From the NCBI RefSeq assembly GCF_023856365.1, contig NC_064539.1, positions 31,718,482 to 31,782,481 of the forward strand: DNA of 64,000 nt, given 5' to 3'. The notes below the pieces were generated by a model. It made no database searches and was not told where the DNA came from. It was given only the letters and a program-made list of their open reading frames with translations. A program made the position numbers and the translations under genes. Shown here piece after piece: positions 1 to 13,010 of the stretch; positions within the stretch are counted from its first letter, which is position 1; each line of letters starts with the position of its first letter. The stretch comes from Brienomyrus brachyistius. Its lineage: Eukaryota > Chordata > Actinopteri > Osteoglossiformes > Mormyridae.

Positions 1-139
1 CGCGCTTGTCCTGCCGTGGCGACCCGCCGGGCCGCGCTTGTCCTGCCGTGGCGACCCGCCGGGCGGCGCTTGGAACTTAAGCTGTGTTTGGTTCCATTAA
101 TCACACTCCTCTCCGCCCTTTTTATCTCCTCCTCGACAG
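1..139 (+). other. SFSWAP intron end with a 32-bp tandem duplication
   Basis: A GC-rich 32-base unit beginning cgcgcttgtcctgccg occurs twice head to tail (1-32, 33-64) with a broken third start. The segment ends in a pyrimidine-rich acceptor (ctcctcctcgacag) at 139, so it is read as the end of an intron of the gene that continues at 140. Confidence 0.6.
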
Positions 140-1932
140 CCTGAGGTGCTCTCCTGCCTGCCCCCGCCCAGCCCGCCGCCCATGTCTCGATTCCTCCCCT
201 ACCCTATCGACCCCAGGCCTGTGGAGATACCCTCTCTGCCCCCACCGCCGCCGCCTCCTTACCCCTCCGCATCACCTTCACCCTTGTCCACGTCCTCGTC
301 TCACCGTGACCATGACCGGGAGAGGCGGAAGAAGAAGCACAAGAGGAGATCACGCTCCCGGTCGCGCTCACGCTCGCCCCCTAGGGCCAAGAACAAGCAT
401 AGTCTGCCCAGTGCATACCGCTCTGTCAGGAAGTCCAGGTAGGTCCTGTGTTTCAGTACATATATATATGTATGGGTGGGGAAGAGGGGTTAGCAGAGGA
501 TGCAAGAGCATGCTGGCCAAGCAAAAAGTCGTTTGTTCCAGTGATAAGAAAAAATCCCTTGGTTCAGAGTCTGGTGTTCTAACTGTCACTCCCCCTGCTG
601 TTACGCTAGTTGCATTACAGTTCTCGGGTCCAGAGTCTGCGTAAGGCCAGCCATACTGCTTTTCAGTACAGATGTGTCAGATGGTGACCGCAGCTGAAAT
701 AGATTCAGGAATAGATTACAGGCATGTTAACAGACGGCTGGAACCTTCTGGATTAGTGCTGTTACCTGGCTCTCCCAGCGCTGCCCCTTAGTGGTTTGTG
801 CTCAGGCCTCCGACTCGCACGGCGTCGGGCTGTAAGGGAGGCAGCCTGTTTCTCTGGAAATTACAGGCATTCCACAGAAATGACATGTGGCCTGGTTTCC
901 CTTCCGGAGCTCCGGAGGCCTGATTGTGAACGACCCCAACATCGCCCTTCCGGAAGGGTCCGGGTGGATTTCACAGCCTCACCTCTTTGGGGTCGGCCAG
1001 CTAATGGTCTCCTGCTCGGCGTGTTCACTGTCTCAGCAGATCACGGTCGCGGACACCCAGCCGGAGGGACAGGAGGCGTGAGGAATGGGAGCGGGAGAAG
1101 GAGCCGTATGTTCCCAGCGCCTATCGCCATGGCAACAGCCCTGGTGTCAGCAAGAAGCACTCCAGGTCAAGGTAGGGGGCTCCACTGGGTTTCGATAGGT
1201 GATCTGCCCCAGTGGCTGCGCGTCTAAGCTGGGCTGCCCTGCTTTAGAATGCTGTAGAACTGCCCCCGGCTTCCGGTCGCATATTTTCTGCCTTTCAGCC
1301 CCTCCCCCACTTTTTATGCAGGTCACCGCATGAGAAGAGAAAGAGAAAGAGTGCCAAGTCACACGTGAAACTCCGGGCCTCCTCCTGCTCGCCTGCCTCC
1401 TCCCCGGGCCGAAGCAGGAAGCGACCCTCTGCTCGCTCCTCCAGCCCCACCTCTGTACAGGGGAGCCCCGCCTCTAGCCTGCAAAGGTCTGCCTCCTGAT
1501 TGGCTCTCTCATCCATGCCCCGCTCTTCTTTCCATGGGTGCCATGGGTCACATGGACTTGTTTCTCTACAGGGGAACATCGCAGGACCGGCAGAAGCAGG
1601 TGGCATCTGCAATCGTCTCCTCTGTACAGACGAAAATCACTCAGGTGAGGATGAGGGCCTGTGCTTTGCCGGCAGATTGTCTGTCTTCCCCGGCATCTGT
1701 GGGAAACGGCTTCAGGGCCCAAAGTCTCCGGTGCCTTCAGTGGCACACGGATGCCCAGGAGCGGGTCCATTTGCAGTCAGGGTCCCGATGAATAGCAGAG
1801 TGAGCTTCCCCCACTCACACATCCGTCCGTCCGCTCAGCTGACCTCGCTGTGTCTCCCCGCTGCAGGATCTCATGGCCAAGGTCCGTGCCATGCTGGCCT
1901 CTCCCAAGGATATGCAGACCAGCATGTCCTGA
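140..1932 (+). CDS. sfswap: SFSWAP (suppressor-of-white-apricot splicing factor), last five coding exons, 5' part outside window
   Basis: SFSWAP is a nuclear RS-domain protein that regulates alternative splicing, including of its own transcript. Exons: 140-438, 1040-1171, 1322-1486, 1572-1644, 1867-1932 (stop TGA 1930-1932); all junctions are GT-AG and phases agree. The first exon gives a proline-rich stretch followed by an RS/KKHKRR tract (SRSRSRSRSPP). The second has RRREEWEREKEPYVPSAYR and the third begins RSPHEKRKRKS. The last two encode QVASAIVSSVQTKITQ then DLMAKVRAMLASPKDMQTS, matching my recollection of the vertebrate SFSWAP C-terminus nearly residue for residue. The SWAP/SURP domains lie upstream of the window. 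The next gene on the same strand is MMP17, as in human 12q24.33. Identity is firm; exact exon ends are inferred from consensus. Confidence 0.93.
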
Positions 1933-2298
1933 AGATGGTGCCGTGCCTCACAACACCCAGCAGTGGAGCCCCCTGACCAGTCGGCGTCATTAATATTTGA
2001 CTTTTAACGTTTTCATTTCTATTTTCTTTGGGGACTGGGCTTATTTTGGGAGTCTGGGTGGTTTGGGTGTGCTCTGCTGTTGTAAGGAAAGGTGGTGGAA
2101 TTGGGCATGTAGTCTCCCCCACTCAGCGGTGTGGTGCTGTTGCTCAGCAGGCGCTCGCATCAGCCTGTGTGACAGTGTCTGGAAGCCAGTCGATGTTATG
2201 GCGGCCCTTCCCTGGGCTCTGCTTTCCGGGTTGTACGCTTCAGAGACACGCTCCCTTATCTGGCGGACTCCTATCCTTCCGTGAAGGGCTTCCCTGGG

Positions 2299-2452
2299 GC
2301 CGGCTTCTGGCTGGCTTCTGGCTGGCTTCTGGCCGGCTTCGGGCCGGCTTCGGGCTGGCTTCGGGCCGGCTTCTGGCTGGCTTCTGGCTGGCTTCTGGCT
2401 GGCTTCTGGCCGGCTTCGGGCCGGCTTCTGGCCGGCTTCGGGCCGGCTTCTA
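2299..2452 (+). repeat. 11-bp minisatellite in SFSWAP 3'UTR
   Basis: About 14 head-to-tail copies of ggcttctggct with variants ggcttctggcc and ggcttcgggcc. The unit has no stop in some frames, which gives spurious open frames on both strands. Confidence 0.9.
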
Positions 2453-2518
2453 GCACCGCCTTAAACCTGTGTGGGTCTTTTTTTTTGTACATGCTGCTTT
2501 ATGGACAGATGAACTGCA

Positions 2519-2524
2519 AATAAA
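2519..2524 (+). terminator. sfswap: Poly(A) signal AATAAA, SFSWAP
   Basis: Canonical AATAAA about 590 bases after the SFSWAP stop, followed by a TG-rich stretch (tttgagtgtttgtgttg) about 25 bases downstream, the expected position of a GU-rich element. Confidence 0.75.
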
Positions 2525-2545
2525 ATATGAGTTACTGCCTCCCAG

Positions 2546-5500
2546 TCTGCTTTGAGTGTTTGTGTTGAACACGTCATCCAGAAGGACAGTGGTGACCATA
2601 AAGGAGCTGGTTAGGGTCATTCTGAGATCACGTCTGATGCTGACGTGAGTAAATGCCTTCTGTTATAAGGAACTGCTCTTTGATCAGCCTGACCTGTGAC
2701 CAAGCTAATGTACATTCCCATAGTAGGAGCAGCATGATCGGACCATGTCTTAAGGTTTGTAAACTGTCATGAACCGAAACCTCGTCTCTGGGGCAGGAGT
2801 TCAGCAGCTGATTTTAATTTTAATTTGACGTTATTTCTCCAGAAGCCCCCAGTGGTTGTGTGATGTACCCCCCCAACTCATGGGAGTTCTTGGTAGACGA
2901 CTTGGGTGTCTACAAATGGAAGCATGATCCTGAAGATGTCTGGTTAATGTGCCCCCACCCCCCCGATCCAGCGTAATTATAGGGCATAGTATTCTCATGC
3001 GAAATGGCCCAGTTCTGAAATGGATACTCAGATGGAAATATTATTTTCGTTTCCAAGTGGCTTTGCGTTGGGTGTGGGGATTTAGTGAATGAGGAATGTT
3101 TTGCTCCAGCATTTCGGGCTCCCACTGGAAATGAAGCAGAATCTGTTTCCTGGGCCTTTCTCATGACGTTCTCAGGTGCTAGAACCCATGCAGAACTGCC
3201 ATCTTTTTGGGGTTCCCTGACTGCTTAGGAGAACCCGGGCTCTGAGGACCGTAGCCTCTTGAAATTGAAGGGTGAAAAAAAAAATCATGTTGATTTAAAA
3301 TTGATTTTGATTTGACGGGAAGAGGAGGTTGGCAAGGTCACATCTGCAAACATGTAATGTTATCGTAAAGCTCTAAGTGCCCTCTTTAGGAAGCAATTTG
3401 CAGAGCGGCATGTGCAGTATGAGAGATGAGCAAAACCATAATGTCCTCTACAAGGGATAAAGATGAATTGCTGGACCTCAAGCGGATATGGAATTTCATG
3501 CCAGACAGCCAGCCAGCTATATAACTGTACCGGGCCTGTTCTGTTGGACTTGTAGTAGGTCTGTGACGTCCATAGGAGCTCTCCAAAAAGTCATTGGTTC
3601 GTTACTGTGGTGGGCTCATTCTGGCAGCTTTGTCCTAAACTGTAGTGTCTGGAGGGGTGAATAACCTCCTTGAAGTGCTGGTCTCTACTATCCTCCTCCC
3701 TGCCTGAATAGTAATGGAGAAGATTAGATGCCCACCTTCCTACAGACTATTCCCAGAATTGGCTTATTCTTCTCATGTGCTGCCTGTTAGTTTGTGGTCA
3801 TTATTGACGGTAATGACATCTTACATATAGTGTTATTTTCATTTCACACATTATCATAAGCCACCTGGTTCTCTAAGGCGAAGTGCCAAACCCTTACCTG
3901 AAAGGCTACATCCTGGACATCTCCCAGCTCCCTCATTACCCCGATGACTCACTAGCTAAAGTTTATAAAGCTCATGAGGGAAGGAAAGTGTGTGAGGCAG
4001 CGTGGACAAAAAGTGGTATTGGGACACACTTGCATCTTTGATGACTTACCACACTCCACCTGTATTTATGAAGACTTCCACACGTCTCCAGCAAAGGGAT
4101 GATCTGAGTGAAAATCTGCCAGCTGTGACCCTTTCAACACAGCACTTCAACATCTGGAATTCGGAAAAAAATTCCAGGGCAAAGGAGAGGTAGTGAGGGA
4201 AGGTGGCACAAATAAGGTTTTGGGATGTAGCCAAAGACTGCAGCTGAAGACCAGAGATCCATGACGGCTCAGGTAATGAGTCTCGTTGTTAAAACCTCCT
4301 ATGCCAGAACGTTGAAGTCAATCTTAGGTTCTCAATTTCATGCAGGAGTTGTTAGATGATGACGTCCCCTGAAGGCCAGTCAGCCAGTGAGCTTTATGGA
4401 TGTGTGTGAGTGTGTGAACTCGCCTGTCAATAACCGAGTGTTAATGTTTTCACGGATTACAGGCTGCTGGTCCTGATTAAACTGGAATGATACGTTTGGG
4501 TGGTGTTTCGTGATATCCATCACACAGGACTTCCTCTCCATTCCTCCTCCATTGTGTGGCCGAACTCTGGAAGTCATGTAGAAAGGTGTCCCTACGAGGA
4601 TCCAACCTGCCTCTGCTTCTTCCAGTGGGGGGGTCTGACTTTGGCTTGGACGGGGTACTTCCCTGGTTCTAGGGAAGTTCTGTGAAGCGAATAGCACTGG
4701 GGCCCCTCCAGCATAGTGACCGGCTTGGGGGGGTGCATCTGCCATGTGCTCCTCCCTTCCTCATGATCGTGGTCTGTGTTAAGATGTCTTAAGCAGGATC
4801 TCACAGCATCTTCTTCCTCTAGGACCATGCCCATCTATATTCACTGCGGCTCTTCTGCACTGAATGGCCATGTGACCTGCATCTCTGACGCCTGCACCAC
4901 CTCTGGGATCCGCGATGCAGATGTGTTGCGGTAAATGTGCCCTAATTTCAGATTTTTGGGCCAAGCTGAACGAAAACTGCCTCCTGCATGGGAGATGAAC
5001 ACCTTTCTGCTGAGAGTGAAGGAGACTCCCAGCCTGATAACAGGACTGGAGTTTCAGTGACTGGGGTGGGGTTCATTCTGCATAATAATATGAGTGGCCC
5101 AGTAATGAACTCCAGGTTCGTGCTCCTGTGTGTTTCGCTGTGTGCAGCCAATCTTTGCCCGCAGTGTTTGAGCCTCCTGGGTGAAACGCCAAGGCTCAGC
5201 ATTAAGACCAAGGCTTAGCTAAGTGTAACGTTTCCTGAGAAGGTTCTGGAAGGTGCAAGGCTCAGACGCCGGCCCAGCTTTCTGATCATGGAATCGTCAC
5301 CCTGTCTGCTTAGACTTGGACTGAAAAGCAGCTTCTAATTTAGGGTCTGGATTTATAAGGGTGTTAATTGCAGTGGGGTAGATTTGATCCAGCTTTGTAG
5401 TGGGGGGGTGGTCTGTTCAGTCAGAACCCAGGTCCCGAGGCTTGTGGGGAAGGGATCTCATTCAGTCAGAACCCAGGTCCTGGGGCCCGGGGAGGGGGGG

Positions 5501-7287
5501 GCGGGCATTGAGTCATGAGTGAATTGAGTAAAAGAAACGTTTTGTATTGTATTGCACTTCAGCTGGTTCTATTGTGTATTTATTTTATAAGGCTGCATAA
5601 AATGCAGGTTTCAGAAATAAAGGCTTCCCTCGTCTACCAACATTGAGGGGATCTGAACAGCTACACATTGTTATCTGTAAGAATTATCACGACTTCCAGG
5701 TGCTTTTGCCGGGATTAAACGTGATCCAATCATCGTTAGCATTTCTCAAAGCTACATACAGCCACAAGGCGACAGGGATTATATTGTTTGGATTCCCGCT
5801 AAGATGGAAATCGGATCCTGGGGGAAATGAAAACGCTGCATCTGAATCAATCTGTTCCTTCTTTGTAGTTCTGAACCCAGGACTATTTTAAACAATTTCC
5901 ACCATATGAAAATGCTATATATACTCATTTGTAGCTGGGCACTAATTTATGATGGAAAAGGAAAGCATGATTGTAGGCGCATATGGCCATGTGTTTTCGG
6001 GCCTTAAATTGTTAACTTCAAAATGCTCCAGTTGGCATTGCTTCACTGAGGGGGGAGGACACCCGGAGCCTGGCTCTCATCAGCCGGACCCTGACTCAGG
6101 CTGCCTTTTTGTGGTTCTCTTTGGGCTGGGAGAGGTGGCATTAGTGGAGTTGGCCTCAGGTTTGTTCTTCACTTGTGTGGAAGTGCCTTTGTGTCCCATC
6201 TTTCCCAAAGACAAGCTCTTTATCACACAGAACATTTACTGTGTTTGTGACAGTTTTGCCCACCTGTACATTGGGATTTTTTATTCGCATGATTCGTGTA
6301 CAGCTCTTTATGCGTGACGGAAAAGCAGACCATGAGCGATGAACTTGCTGCAAATGATTCATGCATCCATCGGTCACTACGCCACCTGTTGGTATCTATA
6401 GGTGTTCAAGCATCAAAGGAATATATGTCAAAATCATACATTAAGTTTACAGAGGCCTTGGTGATGCCTTTGGACAAACTTTTATCTATAATCAGTAAAT
6501 ACAGAAGCGGAGTATGAACTGAAATGAGCAGATGATTGTTGAGAGCTAGCTGGGTGTCTATACAGGCTGAACACCAGGCAACTGCTCACAGTTAACATTT
6601 GGGGATATGGAGACTCCATTCCTGTACCTATTTTTCCTTCCCTTCTCTTTTCTGTTTGTTTATATAGGACGTGACCCTTGACCATACTGAACACCGGGCA
6701 TTTCTTCCACCTCAGCAGTTTTGAGTTTTGGGGTTGGCTGATTTCTGTAGAAGCACTACAAATGTTGGCTGTGCTTAGTCTTGGGCCGCTTTTGCTCTGT
6801 GTCCCATGTTAAATTTAAGCGAAACCCCTTTGCGTCAGAATTGTAGGTCACATGACGATACAGGGCTGCTCCACCCATGTCCGAATGTTGACCGGTCTCC
6901 GTAAATGGTCTTTATTAGAGATGCACTTCAGCTGAACCCGGGTGACCCCACCCAGATACTGTTGTGTAAGCTCATGGGAATCGGCTAATTCAGCTAACTA
7001 GGTTAATTAAAACGGAGTGCGGGTTTGAATCAGTTGGAGTGCTGCGATCACCACATATGGCTTTGATTTTGTGCATTCCTCAGTGGGGGGCAGAGTGTCC
7101 CTCAGGAGCAGGGGGTTGCATAAGTGACGTGCTGCTGCAAGTTGCCATGTAAACGTCCTTCAGTCTACACACCCGAATGCCCCCCAGTAGCCCCCCTTCT
7201 CAAGTCATGTGACATGGTAACATCCTTGCAGAGAGTGTGTATGGTGTGTGTGTGTTTCCCTTATTCCTTTATACTGTGTCTGCAGTG

Positions 7288-7321
<34 letters not shown>

Positions 7322-7495
7322 GCTTAATGACTTAAAATGATGTATCCACAGAAACATGAGTAAGGACATTGTCACCTTAAGGACACAGCTAGTGTCCTCT
7401 CTGTCCCCGTCCATGGGGAGAGTGCAGTTGTTTTGTCTCTGAACAGGATCACATCTCTGCTGATTCTCTCAGTCACATTCACCTACTGGTTCATT
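2546..7495. other. Intergenic, no gene recognised
   Basis: No open frame here resembles a known family, and no tandem array or transposon was recognised. A poly(C)-poly(A) run lies at about 7287-7317 and short G runs near 5401-5406 and 5495-5502. An AATAAA at 5617 has no associated coding exon that I can see. Confidence 0.5.
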
Positions 7496-7496
7496 G

Positions 7497-7775
7497 GCTC
7501 TTTTGTGTCATTATTCAATTGAATTCAGTTTATTTTGTATAGCGCCTTTCACAACACAGTTCACACACGCCACTTGATAAGAATGTATGGCATTCTTATA
7601 AATAATTACATCATTTAATTATATGCATGAAACAGGGAAAAGGGAAGATGGAAAGAAAGAATGAAAGAAAAGAAACCCAGAGGACAACAGAGGAGAGGAA
7701 CCAAAAACACCCAAGTAGGGAGAAAAAATCCCCTGGGATGCAGCAGGCTGCCCAGCCCCCCTGGCCGCCTAATAT
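7497..7775 (-). repeat. Probable LINE/SINE 3'-tail copy, minus strand
   Basis: The stretch ttcagtttattttgtatagcgcctttcacaac read on the minus strand resembles the L2/CR1-type tail (gttgtgaaaggcgctat...aataaa) frequent in fish retroposons. The following 200 bases (aaaatcccctgggatgcagcaggctgcccagccccc) look like a dispersed fish repeat. The boundary is approximate and family assignment is from memory. Confidence 0.5.
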
Positions 7776-8945
7776 TATAGAATGCATTTATTAGACTACA
7801 GCCTATCTGCCTATGGAAGGTCAAGGTTTCCAGACGTGGAGTCGACCAATCCGTGCACTGTGAGTCTTTGTCACACCCCAGACATGCCTCTCACAGGGCA
7901 CAGACTGTCAAATCAAAATCAATCACAGACATGAGACATGCTGGAACTCATGGGCTGTCTGGGTTACTGAAACATTGTTCGTGCCTTTGCTAAGCCACAG
8001 CGGAGGAAGACAGATGTGCCCGTTACTTCCTGCCTTCCTGGGCAGGTTCCCTTTTTTTACTGAATCTGCTTTAATTGGCTGACCTGCGGAGAGTTACACC
8101 AGTGACTCTGCTGGGAGGTAAGCAGGCCACGCTAGGTGCCGGCCCACAGTGCTTACTGGGGGGACTGGGCCCCCCAGGACTTTCTGATGTGCGAAGGTAA
8201 TCAGGGAAGAGCTTTGGCAGCACTGAGCAACAGCCCAGTGGGACATGCAAATCCCAGTTGATGGCTAGTGTGCCTAGATGCACAGCTGTACACTGGACTA
8301 TTAGTAAAATTCATTTTGACATAGAGCACCGGGGGGGGGGAGGAGGAGGGGGGGGGGGTCCAATCAGTCTGTCAGGGGTTTATTGCCCCACAAAGTTCTA
8401 TAAGGAAGTAGAAGACAACAAAGGAGACCCATCTGTTGGTGGGACTCGGCTGCCTTCAGTGAGTTATGATGGAGAGCCGTGCTGTCAGGATAAGGCATTA
8501 ATTGTTGTCGTTTACGCCACAGGTTCCTTGCTTTGTCATGGTGGCCACCCCATGGTGGCCAAGATGCCTCTGCTACCCTGCTCTCAGAGATGTCTGCATG
8601 TTTGGAGGAACTTTCTGGTCTTTATCCAAAGTCTGAGTGGCCTGGACTACGTGCACGTGCATGTTGGCCTAACCACTGCTGATCGCTGTTTGCACACTTA
8701 TTTGAAATGTGAACATAAGATCTCAGACCTGGGTCAGATTTGCCACAGAACTTACCAGAGTTTCCAGAAATGCTAAATGCCCTGATTTTGACACACTGGT
8801 CTGTCAGCTGAGTGAATTCAGGACAGAAGCCAAAAAGAAAACCACAGAAGCACTACAGCCATTTCCTCTTAAACCAGTGCTCAGGGACCCACAGATGGTT
8901 CATGTTTTTGCTCTCTCCTAATTCCCTGAAATTTTATGTTCACGG
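7776..8945. other. Intergenic, no gene recognised
   Basis: Contains a G-rich run (8332-8358) but no recognised coding or repeat family. An open frame 8258-8776 (+) has no familiar motif and runs through the G run as a polyglycine, so it is not called a gene. Confidence 0.45.
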
Positions 8946-11900
8946 GGCTTCCTCCCGTGTGCTCTGCTTGCCTTGTGTGATGCATCCTGCCCTGTGTTCT
9001 GCTTCCCACCCTGTGTTCTGCATCCTGCCCTGTGTTCTACTTCCCACCCTGTGTTCTGCTTCCTGTGCTGTGTTCTGCTTCCCACCCTGTGTGATGCATT
9101 CTGCCCTGTGTTCTGCATCCTGCCCTGTGTTCTGCATCCTGTGCTGTGTTCTGCATCCTGCTCTGTGTTCTGTTTCCCACCCTGTGTGATGCATCCTGCC
9201 CTGTGTTCTACTTCCCACCCTGTGTGATGCATCCTGCCCTGTGTTCTGCTTCCCACCCTGTGTGATGCATCCTGCCGTGTGTGATGCATCCTGCTCTGTG
9301 TTCTGCTTCCCACCCTGTGTGATGCATCCTGCCCTGTGTTCTGCTTCCCACCCTGTGTGATGCATCCTGCCCTGTGTTCTGCTTCCCACCCTGTGTGATG
9401 CATCCTGCCATGTGTTCTACTTCCCACCCTGTGTGATGCATCCTGCCCTGTGTGATGCATCCTGCCCTGTGTTCTACTTCCCACCCTGTGTTCTGCATCC
9501 TGCTCTGTGTTCTACTTCCCACACTGTGTTCTGCATCCTGTGCTGTGTTCTGCTTCCCACCCTGTGTGATGCATTCTGCCCTGTGTTCTACTTCCCACCC
9601 TGTGTTCTGCTTCCTGTGCTGTGTCCTGCTTCCCACCCTGTGTGATGCATTCTGCCCTGTGTTCTGCATCCTGCCCTGTGTTCTGCATCCTGTGCTGTTT
9701 TCTGCATTCTGCTCTGTGTTCTGCTTCCCACCCTGTGTGATTCATCCTGCCCTGTGTTCTGCTTCCCACCCTGTGTGATGCATCCTGCCCTGTGTTCTGT
9801 ATCCTGCCCTGTGTTCTGCTTCCCACCCTGTGTGAGGCATCCTGCCCTGTGTTCCGCATTCTGCCCTGTGTTCTACTTCCCACCCTGTGTTCTGCATCCT
9901 GTGCTATGTTCTGCATCCTGCTCTGTGTTCTACTTCCCACCCTGTGTTCTGATTCCTGTGCTGTGTTCTGCTTCCCACCCTGTGTTCTGCTTCCTGTGCT
10001 GTGTTCTGCTTCCCACCCTGTGTGATGCATTCTGCCCTGTGTTCTGCTTACCATCCTGTGTGATGCATTCTGCCCTGTGTTCTGCATCCTGCCCTGTGTG
10101 ATGCATCCTGCCCTGTGTTCTACTTCCCACCCTGTGTGATGCATCCTGCCCTGTGTTCTACTTCCCACCCTGTGTGATGCATCCTGCCCTGTGTTCTACT
10201 TCCCACCCTGTGTGATGCATCCTGCCCTGTGTGATGCATCCTGCCCTGTGTTCTACTTCCCACCCTGTGTTCTGCATCCTGTGCTGTGTTCTGCATCCTG
10301 CTCTGTGTTCTACTTCCCACCCTGTGTTCTGCTTCCTGTGCTGTGTTCTGCATCCTGTGCTGTGTTCTGCTTCCCACCCTGTGTGATGCATTCTGCCCTG
10401 TGTTCTGCATTCTGCCCTGTGTTCTACTTCCCACCCTGTGTTCTGCATCCTGTGCTGTGTTCTGCTTCCCACCCTGTGTGATGCATTCTGCCCTGTGTTC
10501 TACCTCCCACCCTGTGTTCTGCTTCCTCTGCTGTGTTCTGCTTCCCACCCTGTGTGATGCATTCTGCCCTGTGTTCTGCTTTCCACTCTGTGTGATGCAT
10601 CCTGCCCTGTGTGATACATCCTGCCCTGTGTTCTGCTTCCTGTGCTGTGTTCTGCTTCCCACCCTGTGTTCTGCTTCCTGTGCTGTGTTCTGCTTCCCAC
10701 CCTGTGTGATGCATTCTGCCCTGTGTTCTACTTCCCACCCTGTGTTCTGCATCCTGTGCTGTGTTCTGCTTCCCACCCTGTGTGATGCATTCTGCCCTGT
10801 GTTCTACTTCCCACCCTGTGTTCTGCTTCCTGTGCTGTGTTCTGCTTCCCACCCTGTGTGATACATCCTGCCCTGTGTTCTGCTTCCTGTGCTGTGTTCT
10901 GCTTCCCACCCTGTGTTCTGCTTCCTGCTCTGTGTTCTGCTTCCCACCCTGTGTTCTGCTTCCTGTGCTGTGTTCTGCTTCCCACCCTGTGTGATGCATT
11001 CTGCCCTGTGTTCTACTTCCCACCCTGTGTTCTGCTTCCTGTGCTGTGTTCTGCTTCCCACCCTGTGTTCTGCATCCTGCCCTGTGCGATGCATCCTGCC
11101 CTGTGTTCTGCTTTCCACCCTGTGTGATGCATCCTGCCCTGTGTGATACATCCTGCCCTGTGTTCTGCTTCCTGTGCTGTGTTCTGCTTCCCACCCTGTG
11201 TGATGCTTTCTGCCCTTTGTTCTGCTTCCCACCCTGTGTTCTGCATCCTGCCCTGTGCGATGCATCCTGCCCTGTGTTCTGCTTTCCACCCTGTGTGATG
11301 CATCCTGCCCTGTGTGATACATCCTGCCCTGTGTTCTGCTTCCTGTGCTGTGTTCTGCTTCCTGCTCTGTGTTCTGCTTCCCACCCTGTGTTCTGCTTCC
11401 CGTGCTGTGTTCTGCTTCCCACCCTGTGTTCTGCTTCCTGTGCTGTGTTCTGCTTCCCACCCTGTGTTCTGCTTCCTGCCCTGTGTGATGCATCCTCCCC
11501 TGTGTGATGCATCCTGCCCTGTGTTCTGCTTCCCGCCCTGTGTTCTGCATCCTGCCCCGTGTGATGCATCCTGCCCTGTGTTCTGCATCCTGCCCTGTGT
11601 GATGCATCCTGCCCTGTGTTCTGCTTCCCACCCTGTGTGATGCATCCTGCCCTGTGTTCTGCTTCCCACCCTGTGTTCTGCTTCCCACCCTGTGTGATGC
11701 ATCCTGCCCTGTGTGATGCATCCTGCCCTGTTTTCTGCTTCCTGCCCTGTGTTCTGCTTCCCACCCTGTGTGATGCATCCCACCCTGTGTTCTGCTTCCT
11801 GCCCAGTGTTCTGCTTCCCACTCTGTGTGATGTATCCCACCCTGTGTTCTGCATCCTGCCCTGTGTGATACATCCTGCCCTGTGTTCTGCATCCTGCCCT

Positions 11901-13010
11901 GTGTTCTGCATCCTGCCCTGTGTTCTGCTTCCTGCTCTGTGTTCTGCTTCCCACCCTGTGTTCTGCTTCCTGTGCTGTGTTCTGCTTCCCACCCTGTGTG
12001 ATGCATTCTGCCCTGTGTTCTACTTCCCACCCTGTGTTCTGCTTCCTGTGCTGTGTTCTGCTTCCCACCCTGTGTGATGCTTTCTGCCCTTTGTTCTGCT
12101 TCCCACCCTGTGTTTTGCATCCTGCCCTGTGCGATGCATCCTGCCCTGTGTTCTGCTTTCCACCCTGTGTGATGCATCCTGCCCTGTGTGATACATCCTG
12201 CCCTGTGTTCTGCTTCCTGTGCGGTGTTCTGCTTCCCACCCTGTGTGATGCTTCCTGCCCTTTGTTCTGCTTCCCACCCTGTGTTCTGCATCCTGCCCTG
12301 TGCGATGCATCCTGCCCTGTGTTCTGCTTTCCACCCTGTGTGATGCATCCTGCACTGTGTGATACATCCTGCCCTGTGTTCTGCTTCCTGTGCTGTGTTC
12401 TGCTTCCTGCTCTGTGTTCTGCTTCCCACCCTGTGTTCTGCTTCCCGTGCTGTGTTCTGCTTCCCACCCTGTGTTCTGCTTCCTGTGCTGTGTTCTGCTT
12501 CCCACCCTGTGTTCTGCTTCCTGCCCTGTGTGATGCATCCTCCCCTGTGTGATGCATCCTGCCCTGTGTTCTGCTTCCCCCTCTGTGTTCTGCTTCCCAC
12601 CCTGTGTGATGCATCCTGCCCTGTGTTCTGCATCCTGCCCCGTGTGATGCATCCTGCCCTGTGTGATGCATCCTGCCCTGTGTTCTGCTTCCCACCCTGT
12701 GTGATGCATCCTGCCCTGTGTTCTGCTTCCCACCCTGTGTGATGCATCCTGCCCTGTGTGATGCATCCTGCCCTGTTTTCTGCTTCCTGCCCTGTGTTCT
12801 GCTTCCCACCCTGTGTGATGCATCCCGCCCTGTGTTCTGCTTCCTGCCCAGTGTTCTGCTTCCCACTCTGTGTGATGTATCCCACCCTGTGTTCTGCTTC
12901 CCACTCTGTGTGATGCATCCTGCCCTGTGTTCTGCATCCTGCCCTGTGTTCTGCATCCTGCCCTGTGTTCTGCTTCCTGCCCTGTATTCTGCTTCCTGTG
13001 CTGTGTTCTG
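8946..13010. repeat. 4-kb minisatellite of 17/19-bp units with higher-order structure
   Basis: About 215 tandem units of four main variants: tgtgatgcatcctgccc (17), tgtgttctgcatcctgccc (19), tgtgttctgcttcccaccc (19) and tgtgttctgcttcctgtgc (19). Units are mixed non-randomly. Rare variants recur at a constant 1,045-base offset (11,201/12,246; 11,491/12,536; 11,731/12,776), which shows a large secondary tandem duplication in the right half. The array lies between SFSWAP and MMP17. Long open frames on both strands (up to about 700 codons on the minus strand) are a by-product of stop-poor units and are not genes. Confidence 0.95.

Larger units (their letters stand above)
1933..2545 (+). other. 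sfswap: SFSWAP 3' untranslated region
   Basis: About 600 bases from the stop codon to just past AATAAA at 2519. They contain an 11-bp minisatellite that would be transcribed into the mRNA 3' end. Confidence 0.7.

Noticed and set aside
8258..8776. 172-codon plus-strand open frame
   Set aside because: Contains a polyglycine from a G run and no recognisable domain; composition does not differ from its surroundings.
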